From: Methylopila turkensis | GTDB taxonomy: Bacteria; Pseudomonadota; Alphaproteobacteria; Rhizobiales; Methylopilaceae | Assembly: GCF_027922325.1 (NCBI RefSeq) | Contig: NZ_BSFL01000002.1 | Coordinates: 866,135 to 930,134 of the forward strand | Direction: 5' to 3' | Length of the DNA: 64,000 nucleotides | Shown: positions 1-7,110 of the stretch, in pieces | Numbering within the stretch: the stretch's first letter is position 1 | How the letters are laid out: each line of letters starts with the position of its first letter | Translations under genes and position numbers: made by a program | Notes under the pieces: model-generated | Told to the model about the DNA's origin: nothing | Database searches by the model: none | Seen by the model: only the letters and a program-made list of their open reading frames with translations

Positions 1-1
1 C

Positions 2-151
2 GAGCTTTTCGAGATCGAACCAGGCCGCTGGAGCTACCGGTTCGGCGACGAGCCCTCAGGCGAAACCTATCCGTCCCGTGAAGCGGCCGGGATCGCGGCC
101 GAGCAGGTGGCCGCCAAGCGAGGGTCGGCGCCGACCGGGCCTACGGAATAG
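2..151 (+). CDS. C-terminal end of a hypothetical protein (partial)
   Basis: An open frame enters from the left edge and stops at TAG 149-151, giving 49 residues. The readable part contains GRWSYRFGDEPSGETYPSRE followed by an Ala/Glu-rich helix. The aromatic-rich strand followed by a 'PSREAA' helix looks like the small DUF2188-type fold (short proteins that read a residue stretch and then a helix), but this is only a resemblance. The start lies outside the window. The codon choice (G/C at third positions) agrees with real coding sequence. Confidence 0.5.
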   Translation, partial: ELFEIEPGRWSYRFGDEPSGETYPSREAAGIAAEQVAAKRGSAPTGPTE

Positions 152-224
152 AAGCTCCGCCGCGGACGCGCGTTCGCGGAGCGTTTGGCCGCCGCTTCCG
201 TCGATCACCGTCTTAGAGGAAGGT

Positions 225-301
225 TGGTACCACCACCTGGGCTCGAACCAGGGACCTCTTGATCCACAATCAAGCGCTCTAACCAACTGAGCTATGGCGG
301 C
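225..301 (-). tRNA. tRNA-His (GTG)
   Basis: Read on the minus strand, the 77 bases fold as a full cloverleaf. The acceptor stem is GCCGCCA/TGGTGGT, the anticodon loop carries GTG between CTTGA and TCAAG, and the T arm is CCTGG-TTCGAAC-CCAGG. CCA is encoded at 225-227. The molecule has no extra G at -1 (a T is encoded there), has a G1:U72 wobble and A73. That combination is the known alphaproteobacterial exception to the near-universal G-1:C73 rule for tRNA-His, so it also supports the taxonomic call. Confidence 0.96.
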
Positions 302-483
302 ACGGGTCGTTTTGCGGGGCGGAACCTAGGCGAAACCGATCGCTCAGGCAAGCCGGGAGAGAGCGGTTTCGCGCCGCCGTCGCCTACCCGCCTGCACCCG
401 CGCACGCGAACGCCCGGACCGCCATCGGCCCGGGCGTCGTCAATTGCGTCATGCGGACCTAATGGCCCGCAGCATTCCCGTCG

Positions 484-963
484 TCAGTTCGCCTGCGCGA
501 ACTTCACGCCCTTGGTGGCGATCTCCTGGAACGGCTTGGCGCCGTCGGTCGCGGTCTTCTGCGCGAGCGCCGAGAGCTCCTTCACCTGCGCGCCATAGAC
601 GTCGAACTGCTTGCGCGCATAGGAGGTGTGGAGCTCGACCGCCTGGCTCACCGACTTGGCGCCGAGCAGCGCGCTCAGGAAGTCGAAATGCGCGTTGACG
701 TTGCTGCGGGTGGCTTCGACCGACTTGCGGCCCAGCTCCTTGTAGCCCTTGCTGAGGGTCGCGTAGGCGTCCTCGAGGGCGTCGGTGGTCTCCTCGGCCG
801 CGCTCTTGAAGCGGCCGTAGGTCTGCTTCGCCTGCGCCACGCCCTTCTCGGCCAGATCCCGCACGGGAGCGGCCATTTCATGAGCGGCGGTCTCGACCGC
901 AGCGGCGGTCTCGTGGATCGTTTCCTCGGTCTTGGCGGCGACCGCCTTGGGGCTCGTAGCCAT
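484..963 (-). CDS. phasin family protein 1
   Basis: A 159-residue protein made almost entirely of amphipathic, Ala-rich helix. Residues from about 50 on match the Phasin_2 pattern (AKQTYGRFKSAAEETTDALE, then a conserved 'NVNAHFDFLSALLGAKS' block and a 'SYARKQFDVYGAQVKEL' helix). Phasins coat polyhydroxyalkanoate granules and control granule size. The ATG at 963 is chosen over upstream starts because AAGGAAGG sits 6 nt before it and the homologous region begins there; the upstream extension is Arg/Cys-rich and unlike the family. A sigma70-like promoter with a PhaR-like operator lies about 135 nt upstream. A second phasin follows 280 bp further upstream on the same strand. Confidence 0.9.
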   Translation of the reverse strand: MATSPKAVAAKTEETIHETAAAVETAAHEMAAPVRDLAEKGVAQAKQTYGRFKSAAEETTDALEDAYATLSKGYKELGRKSVEATRSNVNAHFDFLSALLGAKSVSQAVELHTSYARKQFDVYGAQVKELSALAQKTATDGAKPFQEIATKGVKFAQAN

Positions 964-1097
964 GTCAGCCTTCCTTGTGCTCGTTGTCCGGCGGAACGCG
1001 ACACGCGGGTGAGGTCCGACGCTCCGCCGTATGGCGCACGGACCCTTACGCCCGCAGCGCCACGCGATGACCAACGACCGCAGCGCCGCGAAAACTC

Positions 1098-1137
1098 TTG
1101 TGCAGCGCAACATAAGGGCGAAAAGGCTTAGCTTCAA
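1098..1137 (-). promoter_or_regulatory. Phasin 1 promoter with overlapping PhaR-like operator
   Basis: On the minus strand TTGAAG (1132-1137) and TTATGT (1110-1115) are separated by 16 nt and form a plausible sigma70-type promoter for the phasin starting at 963. Directly after the -10 element lies TTGCGCTGCACAA (1098-1110), a near-palindrome that fits the TGC-N3-GCA core reported for the PHA-responsive repressor PhaR. The site would cover the transcription start, as expected of a repressor. The assignment is by motif and context only. Confidence 0.5.
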
Positions 1138-1243
1138 GGCGGAAATGACGCGGAATTGAGCCGCCGCGCGCGGTTCAGGCGTGCGTCGCCGTCGGCGGTT
1201 GGTCTCCTGGGCGAACGCCCGCGCGACCCTCAGGCGGAACCGC

Positions 1244-1588
1244 TTAGGCCTTCCGCGCCTTTGTGAGGGTCTCGACCTGCCGGGACAGCGCCTCGACCTG
1301 CCCGCGGGCGAACTCCGCCTGGATCGCCATCATCTCCTCGATGCTCTTCGCCCGGACCAGCTTCTGGGCGAAGGCGAAGCTCGCCGCCACATTGGCTTCG
1401 GCGTATGAGACCGCGGAATCGGCGGTCGCGCGGACGTTGCGCTCGGCGTCGGCGGCGTGCTGCTCGGCGGTCGCGGCGGCCTTGTGCGCGGCTTCCATGA
1501 AGCCGTCGAACGCCTTGCGCGCCTGCTCCACGCTCTTCTCGGCCAGGTCGCGCATTTCGTTCGGGATCTCGTATCCGCCGCTCGCCAT
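1244..1588 (-). CDS. phasin family protein 2
   Basis: A 114-residue Ala-rich helical protein with the Phasin_2 layout: 'EKSVEQARKAFDGFMEAAHK' near residues 18-37, a middle Ala-rich helix, then 'NVAASFAFAQKLVRAKSIEE' and a terminal helix ending TLTKARKA. The ATG at 1588 has AAAGGAG 7 nt upstream. It is a diverged paralogue of the neighbouring phasin (shared 'AEKSVEQARK'/'AEKGVAQAKQ' and 'A.L.GAKS'/'KLVRAKS' blocks). Tandem phasins of different size are common in Hyphomicrobiales and may coat different granules or growth states. I see no PhaR-like site before this copy. Confidence 0.87.
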   Translation of the reverse strand: MASGGYEIPNEMRDLAEKSVEQARKAFDGFMEAAHKAAATAEQHAADAERNVRATADSAVSYAEANVAASFAFAQKLVRAKSIEEMMAIQAEFARGQVEALSRQVETLTKARKA

Positions 1589-1807
1589 GACGATCGCTCC
1601 TTTTGCACGGTGCCGAGAGCCGGCCGATCTGCGACGTCTCGCCGCGGAAGGCCAGCCACACGCTCTCGTAGCAGCGGGATTCCGCCTGCGCAAACGTCCA
1701 TTGGCGCCACGGCGGAACGCCAATCCCTAACGCCGATTAACCCTGCCGCGCGGTTCCGTTGGACGACGCCGCGAGGCGCATGGACGCGATTTCCACGGCT
1801 CTGTAAT

Positions 1808-1823
1808 TTAAGCCTTTGTTAAC
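1808..1823 (+). promoter_or_regulatory. CtrA box (TTAA-N7-TTAAC) upstream of the kinase gene
   Basis: TTAA at 1808-1811 and TTAAC at 1819-1823 are separated by exactly 7 nt, a perfect match to the full-length binding site of the alphaproteobacterial cell-cycle regulator CtrA. It lies 34 nt before the ATG of the histidine kinase at 1857, in an otherwise very GC-rich segment where two chance TTAA tetramers are unlikely. A further half site (TTAACC) occurs at 1737-1742. Binding is inferred from the motif. Confidence 0.6.
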
Positions 1824-1856
1824 GCAGGCGCCGCTCCTCCGGCGCTCGAGGAGCGC

Positions 1857-4613
1857 ATGGACTCGACGCACGCCCCGCAGACGATTTCAGACGAGCCCCG
1901 GCTCGCGGCGCTCGCCGACGCGCCGGCTCCGGCCCTGCTGGTGGGCCGCGAGGGCGAGATCGTGTGGGCGAACGCCGCCGCCGGCGCGCTCCGCCTCGGC
2001 GAACGGCTCGACCCGGGAAGCGCCCGAGCGGCTGTCGGCGCCGAGGGCCTGCTCAGGCTGCGCCTCGGCGGCGCCGGCCGTTTCGCGCCGATCGCGCTGC
2101 GCGCCGAGCCGCTTGCGATCGGGGACCGCGCCTACACGCTTCTCGCTGCGCTCGCTCCGCTGGCGCGCTCGCCCTGGTCGGCCGCTCCGGCGCCCGCGCC
2201 GGTCGTGACTGAACAGGAGCCGGCCGCCGGCCGCGCGCTGGATGACGCCGTCGAAGCCGTCGCAGAACCGGCGACCATCGCGAGCGACGCCGAGGCGGCG
2301 CCGGAAGCGCCGTCGGCGCCGTTCGACGATCCGCCTCCGGACCCGCGCGTCGATTCGCCCTCTCCCGCGCCGGAAGCCGCGCCTTCCACGCTCGCGCCCG
2401 CCGCGACGACGACGCCGGCCCACGACCTCCGCTTCGTGTTCGAGCTCGACGCGGACGACCGCCTGTCGTTCCTGTCGCCCGACCTCGGCGAAGCCGTCGG
2501 CGACAGCGCGGCGGCGGCGATCGGGCGGACATGGCGCGCGCTCGCCAACGACCTCGCGCTCGATCCCGACGGCGCCGTCGCCGAAGCGATCGCCGCGCGC
2601 CGGCCGTGGCGCGACCTGCCGGTGTCCTGGCCGAGCGCGACAGGCGGACGCCTTGCGCTGACGCTCTCGGCGCTGCCGGTGTTCGACCGCGGCCGCACCT
2701 TCGCGGGCTTCCGAGGCCTCGGGATCTCGGTCGAGCCTGTCGCCGAACCGGCCCCCGCCGAGGAGACGTCGCCGGCGGCGGAAGCTCCACCGGCCGAGGC
2801 CGCTCCGTCCTTGGCCGTCGAGGAGCTGTCCTCCTCCCCCGTGGAACCGCCGGTCGCCGCCGCAGCCGCCGCGCCGGAGGAGGCTCCGGCCGACGTCCCG
2901 CCAGCGGACGGGCGGGCCGAGGAGCCCTCCCCGGTCGAAGAGCCGACCGAGGATGCGGAAGGCTTCGGCCACAACGTGGTTCCGCTGCGCGACACGCAGG
3001 TCATGCCGGCCCGCGCCGGGCTCTCGAGCCACGAGGCCAGCGCGTTCGACGAGATCGCGCGCCGACTGCGCGAGCCGGCGGCCTCTCCCTCGCCCCGCGA
3101 CGTCTGGGAGGACATCGCCGCCGACGCCGAGCTTCCGCTGGGGGCTGGCGGCGAAGCGCCTGCGACGCCCGCCGCCGCTGACCTCCTGCGCCTGCTCGAC
3201 CGGATGCCGCTCGGCGCGCTGGTGCTGCGCGGCGACGACGCGCTCTACGCCAACCGCGCCGCGTTGGATATGACTGGCCACGCCGACGTCGCGGAGCTCG
3301 CCGCGCGCGGCGCGGGCGCTCTGTTCGCCGAGCCGCTGTCCCATGACGAGGCCGCGCCGGGCTCGGTCCGCCTCGTCGCGAAGGACGGGGCCGAGATCGA
3401 CGTCGGCGCCAAGCTGTCCGCCACCATGTGGGGCGACGCGCCGGCCACCGTCGTGCTGCTTCGCCGCGGCGAAGGCGGGGCTGCGGCGCTCGCGACGGCC
3501 AGGCTGCGCGAGCACGAGCTCTCGGCGATCCTCGACACCGCGACCGACGGCGTGCTGACGCTCGACTCCGCCGGCCGCGTGCTTTCGATCAACCGCAGCG
3601 CCGAGGCGCTGCTGGGCTATGAGGCGCGCGAACTGGTCGGCAGCCTGTTCTCGCTCGCGCTCGCGCCCGAGAGCCGCCGCGTCGCCTTCGAATATCTCGA
3701 TGGGCTGCGCGCGAGCCCGGTGGCGAGCCTGCTCAACGACGGCCGCGAGGTTCTGGGGCTGGTGCGGCAGGGCGGCGCGATCCCGCTCTACCTCACGCTC
3801 GGGCGCGTCGGCCGCCCCGAAGACGGCCGCTTCTGCGCCGTGCTGCGCGACATCACCCACTGGAAGAAGGCCGAGGAGGAGCTCATCGCCGCCAAGCGGC
3901 AGGCGGAGCGCGCCAACGCCCAGAAGTCGGACTTCCTCGCCAAGGTCAGCCACGAGATCCGCACGCCGCTCAACGCCATCATCGGCTTCGCCGAGGTGAT
4001 GATGGAGGAGCGCTTCGGCGCCCTCGGCAACGAGCGCTACAAGGAGTACCTCCGCGACATTCATCTGTCCGGCGGGCACCTCATCAGCCTGGTGAACGAC
4101 CTGCTCGACCTGTCCAAGATCGAGGCCGGCAAGCTGGAGCTCGACTTCGTCGACGTCGACCTGAACGAGGCCGCGACCCAGGCGGTGGCGCTGCTGCAGC
4201 CGCAGGCCAACCGCGAGCACATCATCATCCGCACATCGCTCGCCCGCAGCCTGCCGCGGGTGCGCGCCGACCAGCGCTCGATCCGCCAGATCGTGCTGAA
4301 CCTCGCGTCGAACGCGGTGAAATTCACGCCCGCCGGCGGCCAGGTCATCGTCGCGACCGCGCTCAACGACCTCGGCGAGCCGGTGATCCGGGTGCGCGAC
4401 ACCGGCGTGGGCATGTCGCGCAAGGAGCAGGCGCTCGCGCTGGAGCCGTTCCGACAGCTCCCGGTCTCGGGGCGGGAGGGGGCCGGCCTCGGCCTGCCGC
4501 TGACCAAGGCGCTGGCGGAGGCGAACAACGCCGTGTTCTCGCTGCAGAGCGCGGTCGGCGAAGGCACGCTGGTCGAGGTGACGTTCTCCTCACTCACGCG
4601 CGCCGCGAGCTGA
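1857..4613 (+). CDS. multi-PAS sensor histidine kinase, PleC/DivJ/PdhS-like
   Basis: A 918-residue soluble kinase. There are PAS-like segments near residues 10-45, 190-295, 440-500 and 545-660; the first two and the last two pairs are joined by long Ala/Pro/Glu-rich linkers. The dimerisation/phosphoacceptor domain contains KVSHEIRTPLNAIIGFAEVM with His699. It continues 'ERFGALGNERYKEYLRDIHL' and 'LLDLSKIEAGKLEL', wording typical of PdhS/PleC/DivJ kinases that act on DivK. An HATPase_c domain follows with N box NLASNAVKFT, G1 RDTGVGM and a GAGLGLPL glycine loop. No membrane segment is visible. GAGGAG lies 4 nt before the ATG. The CtrA box upstream supports a cell-cycle role. The exact orthologue (PdhS, DivJ or PleC) cannot be settled here. 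Confidence 0.85.
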   Translation: MDSTHAPQTISDEPRLAALADAPAPALLVGREGEIVWANAAAGALRLGERLDPGSARAAVGAEGLLRLRLGGAGRFAPIALRAEPLAIGDRAYTLLAALAPLARSPWSAAPAPAPVVTEQEPAAGRALDDAVEAVAEPATIASDAEAAPEAPSAPFDDPPPDPRVDSPSPAPEAAPSTLAPAATTTPAHDLRFVFELDADDRLSFLSPDLGEAVGDSAAAAIGRTWRALANDLALDPDGAVAEAIAARRPWRDLPVSWPSATGGRLALTLSALPVFDRGRTFAGFRGLGISVEPVAEPAPAEETSPAAEAPPAEAAPSLAVEELSSSPVEPPVAAAAAAPEEAPADVPPADGRAEEPSPVEEPTEDAEGFGHNVVPLRDTQVMPARAGLSSHEASAFDEIARRLREPAASPSPRDVWEDIAADAELPLGAGGEAPATPAAADLLRLLDRMPLGALVLRGDDALYANRAALDMTGHADVAELAARGAGALFAEPLSHDEAAPGSVRLVAKDGAEIDVGAKLSATMWGDAPATVVLLRRGEGGAAALATARLREHELSAILDTATDGVLTLDSAGRVLSINRSAEALLGYEARELVGSLFSLALAPESRRVAFEYLDGLRASPVASLLNDGREVLGLVRQGGAIPLYLTLGRVGRPEDGRFCAVLRDITHWKKAEEELIAAKRQAERANAQKSDFLAKVSHEIRTPLNAIIGFAEVMMEERFGALGNERYKEYLRDIHLSGGHLISLVNDLLDLSKIEAGKLELDFVDVDLNEAATQAVALLQPQANREHIIIRTSLARSLPRVRADQRSIRQIVLNLASNAVKFTPAGGQVIVATALNDLGEPVIRVRDTGVGMSRKEQALALEPFRQLPVSGREGAGLGLPLTKALAEANNAVFSLQSAVGEGTLVEVTFSSLTRAAS

Positions 4614-4709
4614 CCCCGGCGCCGATCCGCCCGCGTTCCACCGTCGCCCAACCGATTCAGCCGTTGACGCGGGAGCCTGCGCCCCTTAAGTAAAAACCGA
4701 GAAAGATCA

Positions 4710-4734
4710 ACAGTTTAGATCAATTCCAAACTGT
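4710..4734 (+). promoter_or_regulatory. Iron control element (Irr box) before bfd
   Basis: The core TTTAGATCAATTCCAAA (4714-4730) matches 16 of 17 positions of the iron control element consensus TTTRGAAYNRTTCYAAA bound by Irr. It is embedded in a larger dyad, ACAGTTT (4710-4716) and AAACTGT (4728-4734), which pair perfectly. It lies 56 nt before the bfd start. Irr acts when iron is low and usually represses iron-storage genes through such sites. Confidence 0.7.
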
Positions 4735-4785
4735 AATCTTCCGGTAAGATTTCGTCACCCATCGGCCACGATCGACGGACGCCGC

Positions 4786-5094
4786 ATGATCGTCTGCTCC
4801 TGCAACGTGCTGAGCGACTCCCAGATCAAAACGACGATCCAGGACGAGTCCGCGTGCCCCCGCACGCCTGGCCAGGTCTATCGCTGCCTCGGCTGCAGCC
4901 CGCAATGCGGGCGCTGCGCGCGCACGATCAAAGCGATGCTCGACGACATCCGCGGCCTGAAGCCGCGCGAGGAAGCCGCGGCCTGCGGCGCATGTCCCGC
5001 GGCTTGCCCGTCGATCACCCACGGCGCCGGAGAGGTGCTGGGCTTCGCAGGCGACGTCGTGGAAGTCGCCACCATCGACCGCCGCCACCGCTGA
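4786..5094 (+). CDS. bfd: bacterioferritin-associated ferredoxin (Bfd-like, [2Fe-2S])
   Basis: A 102-residue protein beginning MIVCSCNVLSD, with the four Fe-S ligands arranged as C4-x-C6 and C-x2-C in 'CSPQCGRC', plus further Cys in CLGC. This is the BFD-like [2Fe-2S] domain (residues 1-60). In the known system Bfd docks on bacterioferritin and passes electrons to haem so that stored ferric iron is released. The extra C-terminal part has a second Cys-rich stretch (ACGACPAACPS) not present in short Bfd proteins. The gene lies 125 bp before bfr and each gene has its own iron control element, so they are probably separate but co-regulated units. Confidence 0.9.
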   Translation: MIVCSCNVLSDSQIKTTIQDESACPRTPGQVYRCLGCSPQCGRCARTIKAMLDDIRGLKPREEAAACGACPAACPSITHGAGEVLGFAGDVVEVATIDRRHR

Positions 5095-5165
5095 CGGCCC
5101 ATTTTCCCCTTCCTGTTCGGCCTTTGAGCGCGGAGCGTTCGCGCTTGCGGTCTTGCACCTGCTAG

Positions 5166-5182
5166 TTTAGAAGCGTTCTAGG
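5166..5182 (+). promoter_or_regulatory. Iron control element (Irr box) before bfr
   Basis: TTTAGAAGCGTTCTAGG reads as the perfect left half TTTAGAA, a 3-nt spacer and TTCTAgg, close to the Irr consensus TTTRGAA-N3-TTCYAAA. It lies 37 nt upstream of the bfr start codon. Together with the element before bfd it suggests direct Irr control of iron storage and release. Confidence 0.68.
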
Positions 5183-5219
5183 ATTTAACGCTTCCGGCTG
5201 ACGCCGCAGGAGGGACGCC

Positions 5220-5699
5220 ATGAAGGGCGACGCAAAGGTCATCGATTATCTCAACCGCGGTCTGCGGTCGGAGATGACGGCGATCAACCAGTACTGGGTG
5301 CACTACCGCCTGCTCGACGACTGGGGCTACCAGGCGCTGGCGAAAAAGTGGCGCGCCGAGTCGATCGAGGAGATGCAGCACGCGGACAAGTTCGTCACGC
5401 GCATCATCTTCCTCGAAGGCTTTCCGAACATGCAGGTCCTCGACCCGCTGCGCATCGGCCAGTCCGTCAAGGAAGTCCTGGAGTGCGACCTCGCGGCCGA
5501 GACCGAGGCCCGCGCGCTCTACCGTGAGGCGGCGCTCTACTGCCAGGAGATCGGCGACCTGCCGAGCAAGAACCTGTTCGAAGAGCTGATGACGGACGAG
5601 GAAGGCCACATCGACTTCCTCGAGACGCAGCTCGATCTCGTGGCGAAGCTCGGCGAGCAGCTCTACGCCCAGCACCACATCGGCGAACTCGAAGACTGA
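5220..5699 (+). CDS. bfr: bacterioferritin
   Basis: A 159-residue, full-length four-helix-bundle bacterioferritin. The di-iron ferroxidase ligands are all present: E18, E51, H54, E94, E127 and H130, as is the haem ligand M52 ([10 protein letters not shown]). It assembles in the cytoplasm as a 24-mer that oxidises Fe(II) and stores it as a mineral. The ATG is preceded by GGAGGG at a 5-nt spacing. An iron control element lies in the promoter and a strong intrinsic terminator follows, so bfr appears monocistronic. It works with the Bfd protein encoded just upstream. Confidence 0.97.
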   Translation: MKGDAKVIDYLNRGLRSEMTAINQYWVHYRLLDDWGYQALAKKWRAESIEEMQHADKFVTRIIFLEGFPNMQVLDPLRIGQSVKEVLECDLAAETEARALYREAALYCQEIGDLPSKNLFEELMTDEEGHIDFLETQLDLVAKLGEQLYAQHHIGELED

Positions 5700-5725
5700 C
5701 CGTCCCACATCTCGACGGATCACGA

Positions 5726-5751
5726 ACGCCCGGCTCCGGCCGGGCGTTTTT
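5726..5751 (+). terminator. Rho-independent terminator of bfr
   Basis: ACGCCCGGC (5726-5734), loop TCCG, and GCCGGGCGT (5739-5747) form a perfect 9-bp stem followed by a run of five T. It lies 27 nt past the bfr stop codon and just before the end of the converging membrane-protein gene. Confidence 0.88.
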
Positions 5752-5762
5752 CGTTTGGCGGC

Positions 5763-6593
5763 TCAGCCGAACGGGAACGGTCGACCGGCGAGGGCCTGCG
5801 CCAACACGGCGATCGTCGCGCCGGTGATCGCCGCTCCCCCAAGCGCGATCCAACGCTTGCGCCGTACGCCCGCCGCAGCGAGCGCGGCCGCCAGCAACGG
5901 AAGCGCCTGCGCCGCGTGCATGCCGAAGAAATGCGCCGCCCGAAGGTCGCCGCTGGTCCGGCTCCAGCCCAGCAGCGGCAGCCCGGACGCTTTGACGCCG
6001 ACCGCGTGCCCGAGATTGGCGCCGATCGCGAAGCCGGTGGCGACGCCGAGCACGACCGTCAGGCCCAGTCCCAGCGCGGCCGCGAACGCCATGGCGGGAT
6101 CAGCGCCTGGCCGCGGCCGCCGCGCGATCTCAAGCGCGAGCGGAAGCGCCGCCAGGAGGATCATGGTCGCGGCCACACCCATCGCTCCGTAGAGCGCGGC
6201 GTGCGCCGGCCCGTCGACGTTGAAATGCGACGGCTCGCCGCGCGCGGCCTGGAAAGTGATGTAGCCGAGTTCGAACGCGAACAGGCCGTACGTCGCCCGC
6301 ACGCTCCAGACGAGCCGCCGCGTCCGTCGGCGGGGCTCAGGCACGAAGCCGAAGGCCCAGGCCATCGTCAGCAGGAACGCCCCGGAGGAGAGGAAGAACT
6401 TGGCGGGTTTCGACCAAACGCTGACGCCGTCGAGAACGCGGCCGTCGACCAAGGGAAGCGACAGAGCCACCGCGGCGGCGGCGAGGCAGAACAGCCCGGC
6501 CGTGGTCAGGCCCGCATGGTTGTCGCGCAGCCGGTCGAGGACGGAAGGAGCCGCGGCGGCGCGTGAGGGGAAATCGATCGGAAGCACGGTCAC
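5763..6593 (-). CDS. uncharacterised polytopic membrane protein
   Basis: A 276-residue integral membrane protein with about seven hydrophobic segments after a 30-residue cytoplasmic lead. A charged motif, VSVWSKPAKFFLSSGAF, follows the first segment, and 'PRRRTRRLVWSVRATYGLFA' forms a basic loop. A similar unnamed protein with the KPxKF motif occurs in many proteobacteria and actinobacteria; I know of no assigned function. The ATG at 6593 overlaps the stop of the upstream DUF4281 gene by 4 nt (ATGA), so the two are translationally coupled. Both are divergent from a TetR-type regulator. Confidence 0.7.
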   Translation of the reverse strand: MTVLPIDFPSRAAAAPSVLDRLRDNHAGLTTAGLFCLAAAAVALSLPLVDGRVLDGVSVWSKPAKFFLSSGAFLLTMAWAFGFVPEPRRRTRRLVWSVRATYGLFAFELGYITFQAARGEPSHFNVDGPAHAALYGAMGVAATMILLAALPLALEIARRPRPGADPAMAFAAALGLGLTVVLGVATGFAIGANLGHAVGVKASGLPLLGWSRTSGDLRAAHFFGMHAAQALPLLAAALAAAGVRRKRWIALGGAAITGATIAVLAQALAGRPFPFG

Positions 6594-7039
6594 GACAGCG
6601 TCTCCATCGGTCGGGCGCCGCCGGCGAAGCGAAGCGCCAGGAACAGCAGCAGCCCCGCCGGCCCGAACAGAAAGGTGAGCGCGAGGGAGGGCAGAACGAG
6701 GATCGCGCGCATGCCGGACGCCGCCGCCGCCCGGGCGATCAGCGCGCCGACCACCAGATCGAAAGCGAGGTAGTGGACCCAGCCGGCAAGCAGCGCATGG
6801 TCGTTCGCGAACAGCGCGCGCAGGTCCGAAAGCGAGCCGAAGCCGCCCTGCGCGCCGGAGCCGAAGGCCGCGGCGAGCGCGCCGACATAGATCGCCGCGA
6901 TGATGGCGGGCAGGCCGACGCCCGCAACCAACTGCGCGACGCGGCGAAGGCTGGGGGCAAGAACCGAGGCCGCGAGCAGCGCCCAGCCGGCGAGCGCCGC
7001 CAAGTTACAGACGATGAACAGGGTCTCAGGTCGGAACAT
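6590..7039 (-). CDS. DUF4281 / ABA4-like membrane protein
   Basis: A 149-residue protein with four membrane segments. The motifs AGWVHYLAFDLVVGALIAR and 'LPSLALTFLFGPAGLLLFLAL' are the signature of the DUF4281 (ABA4-like) family; plant ABA4 is needed for neoxanthin formation, while bacterial members have no proven role. It is the first gene of a two-gene operon with the membrane protein downstream (4-nt overlap) and starts 71 nt from a divergent TetR gene, which suggests control by that regulator. Confidence 0.78.
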   Translation of the reverse strand: MFRPETLFIVCNLAALAGWALLAASVLAPSLRRVAQLVAGVGLPAIIAAIYVGALAAAFGSGAQGGFGSLSDLRALFANDHALLAGWVHYLAFDLVVGALIARAAAASGMRAILVLPSLALTFLFGPAGLLLFLALRFAGGARPMETLS

Positions 7040-7087
7040 GTACGCTCCTCGCTCCTCGCTCCACGCCTGGGCCGGCTAGGCGGCGCA

Positions 7088-7106
7088 ATCTTCACGTTGT
7101 AAAGAT
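7088..7106. promoter_or_regulatory. Possible TetR operator between divergent genes
   Basis: ATCTT (7088-7092) and AAGAT (7102-7106) form an inverted repeat centred in the 71-bp gap between the DUF4281 operon and the TetR gene. This is the AT-richest part of the gap. An operator here would let the regulator control both directions, the usual TetR layout. The arms are short, so the call is tentative. Confidence 0.3.
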
Positions 7107-7110
7107 AAGC

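Noticed and set aside
410..437. ACGCCCGG / CCGGGCGT hairpin after the first phasin
   Set aside because: The 12-nt loop and absence of a T run on the minus strand make it weak as a terminator, so it is not listed.
1887..4220. Long open frame on the minus strand opposite the histidine kinase
   Set aside because: Its translation is Arg/Gly/Ala-rich with no family, and the plus strand has a full kinase. Long antisense frames are expected at 70 % GC.
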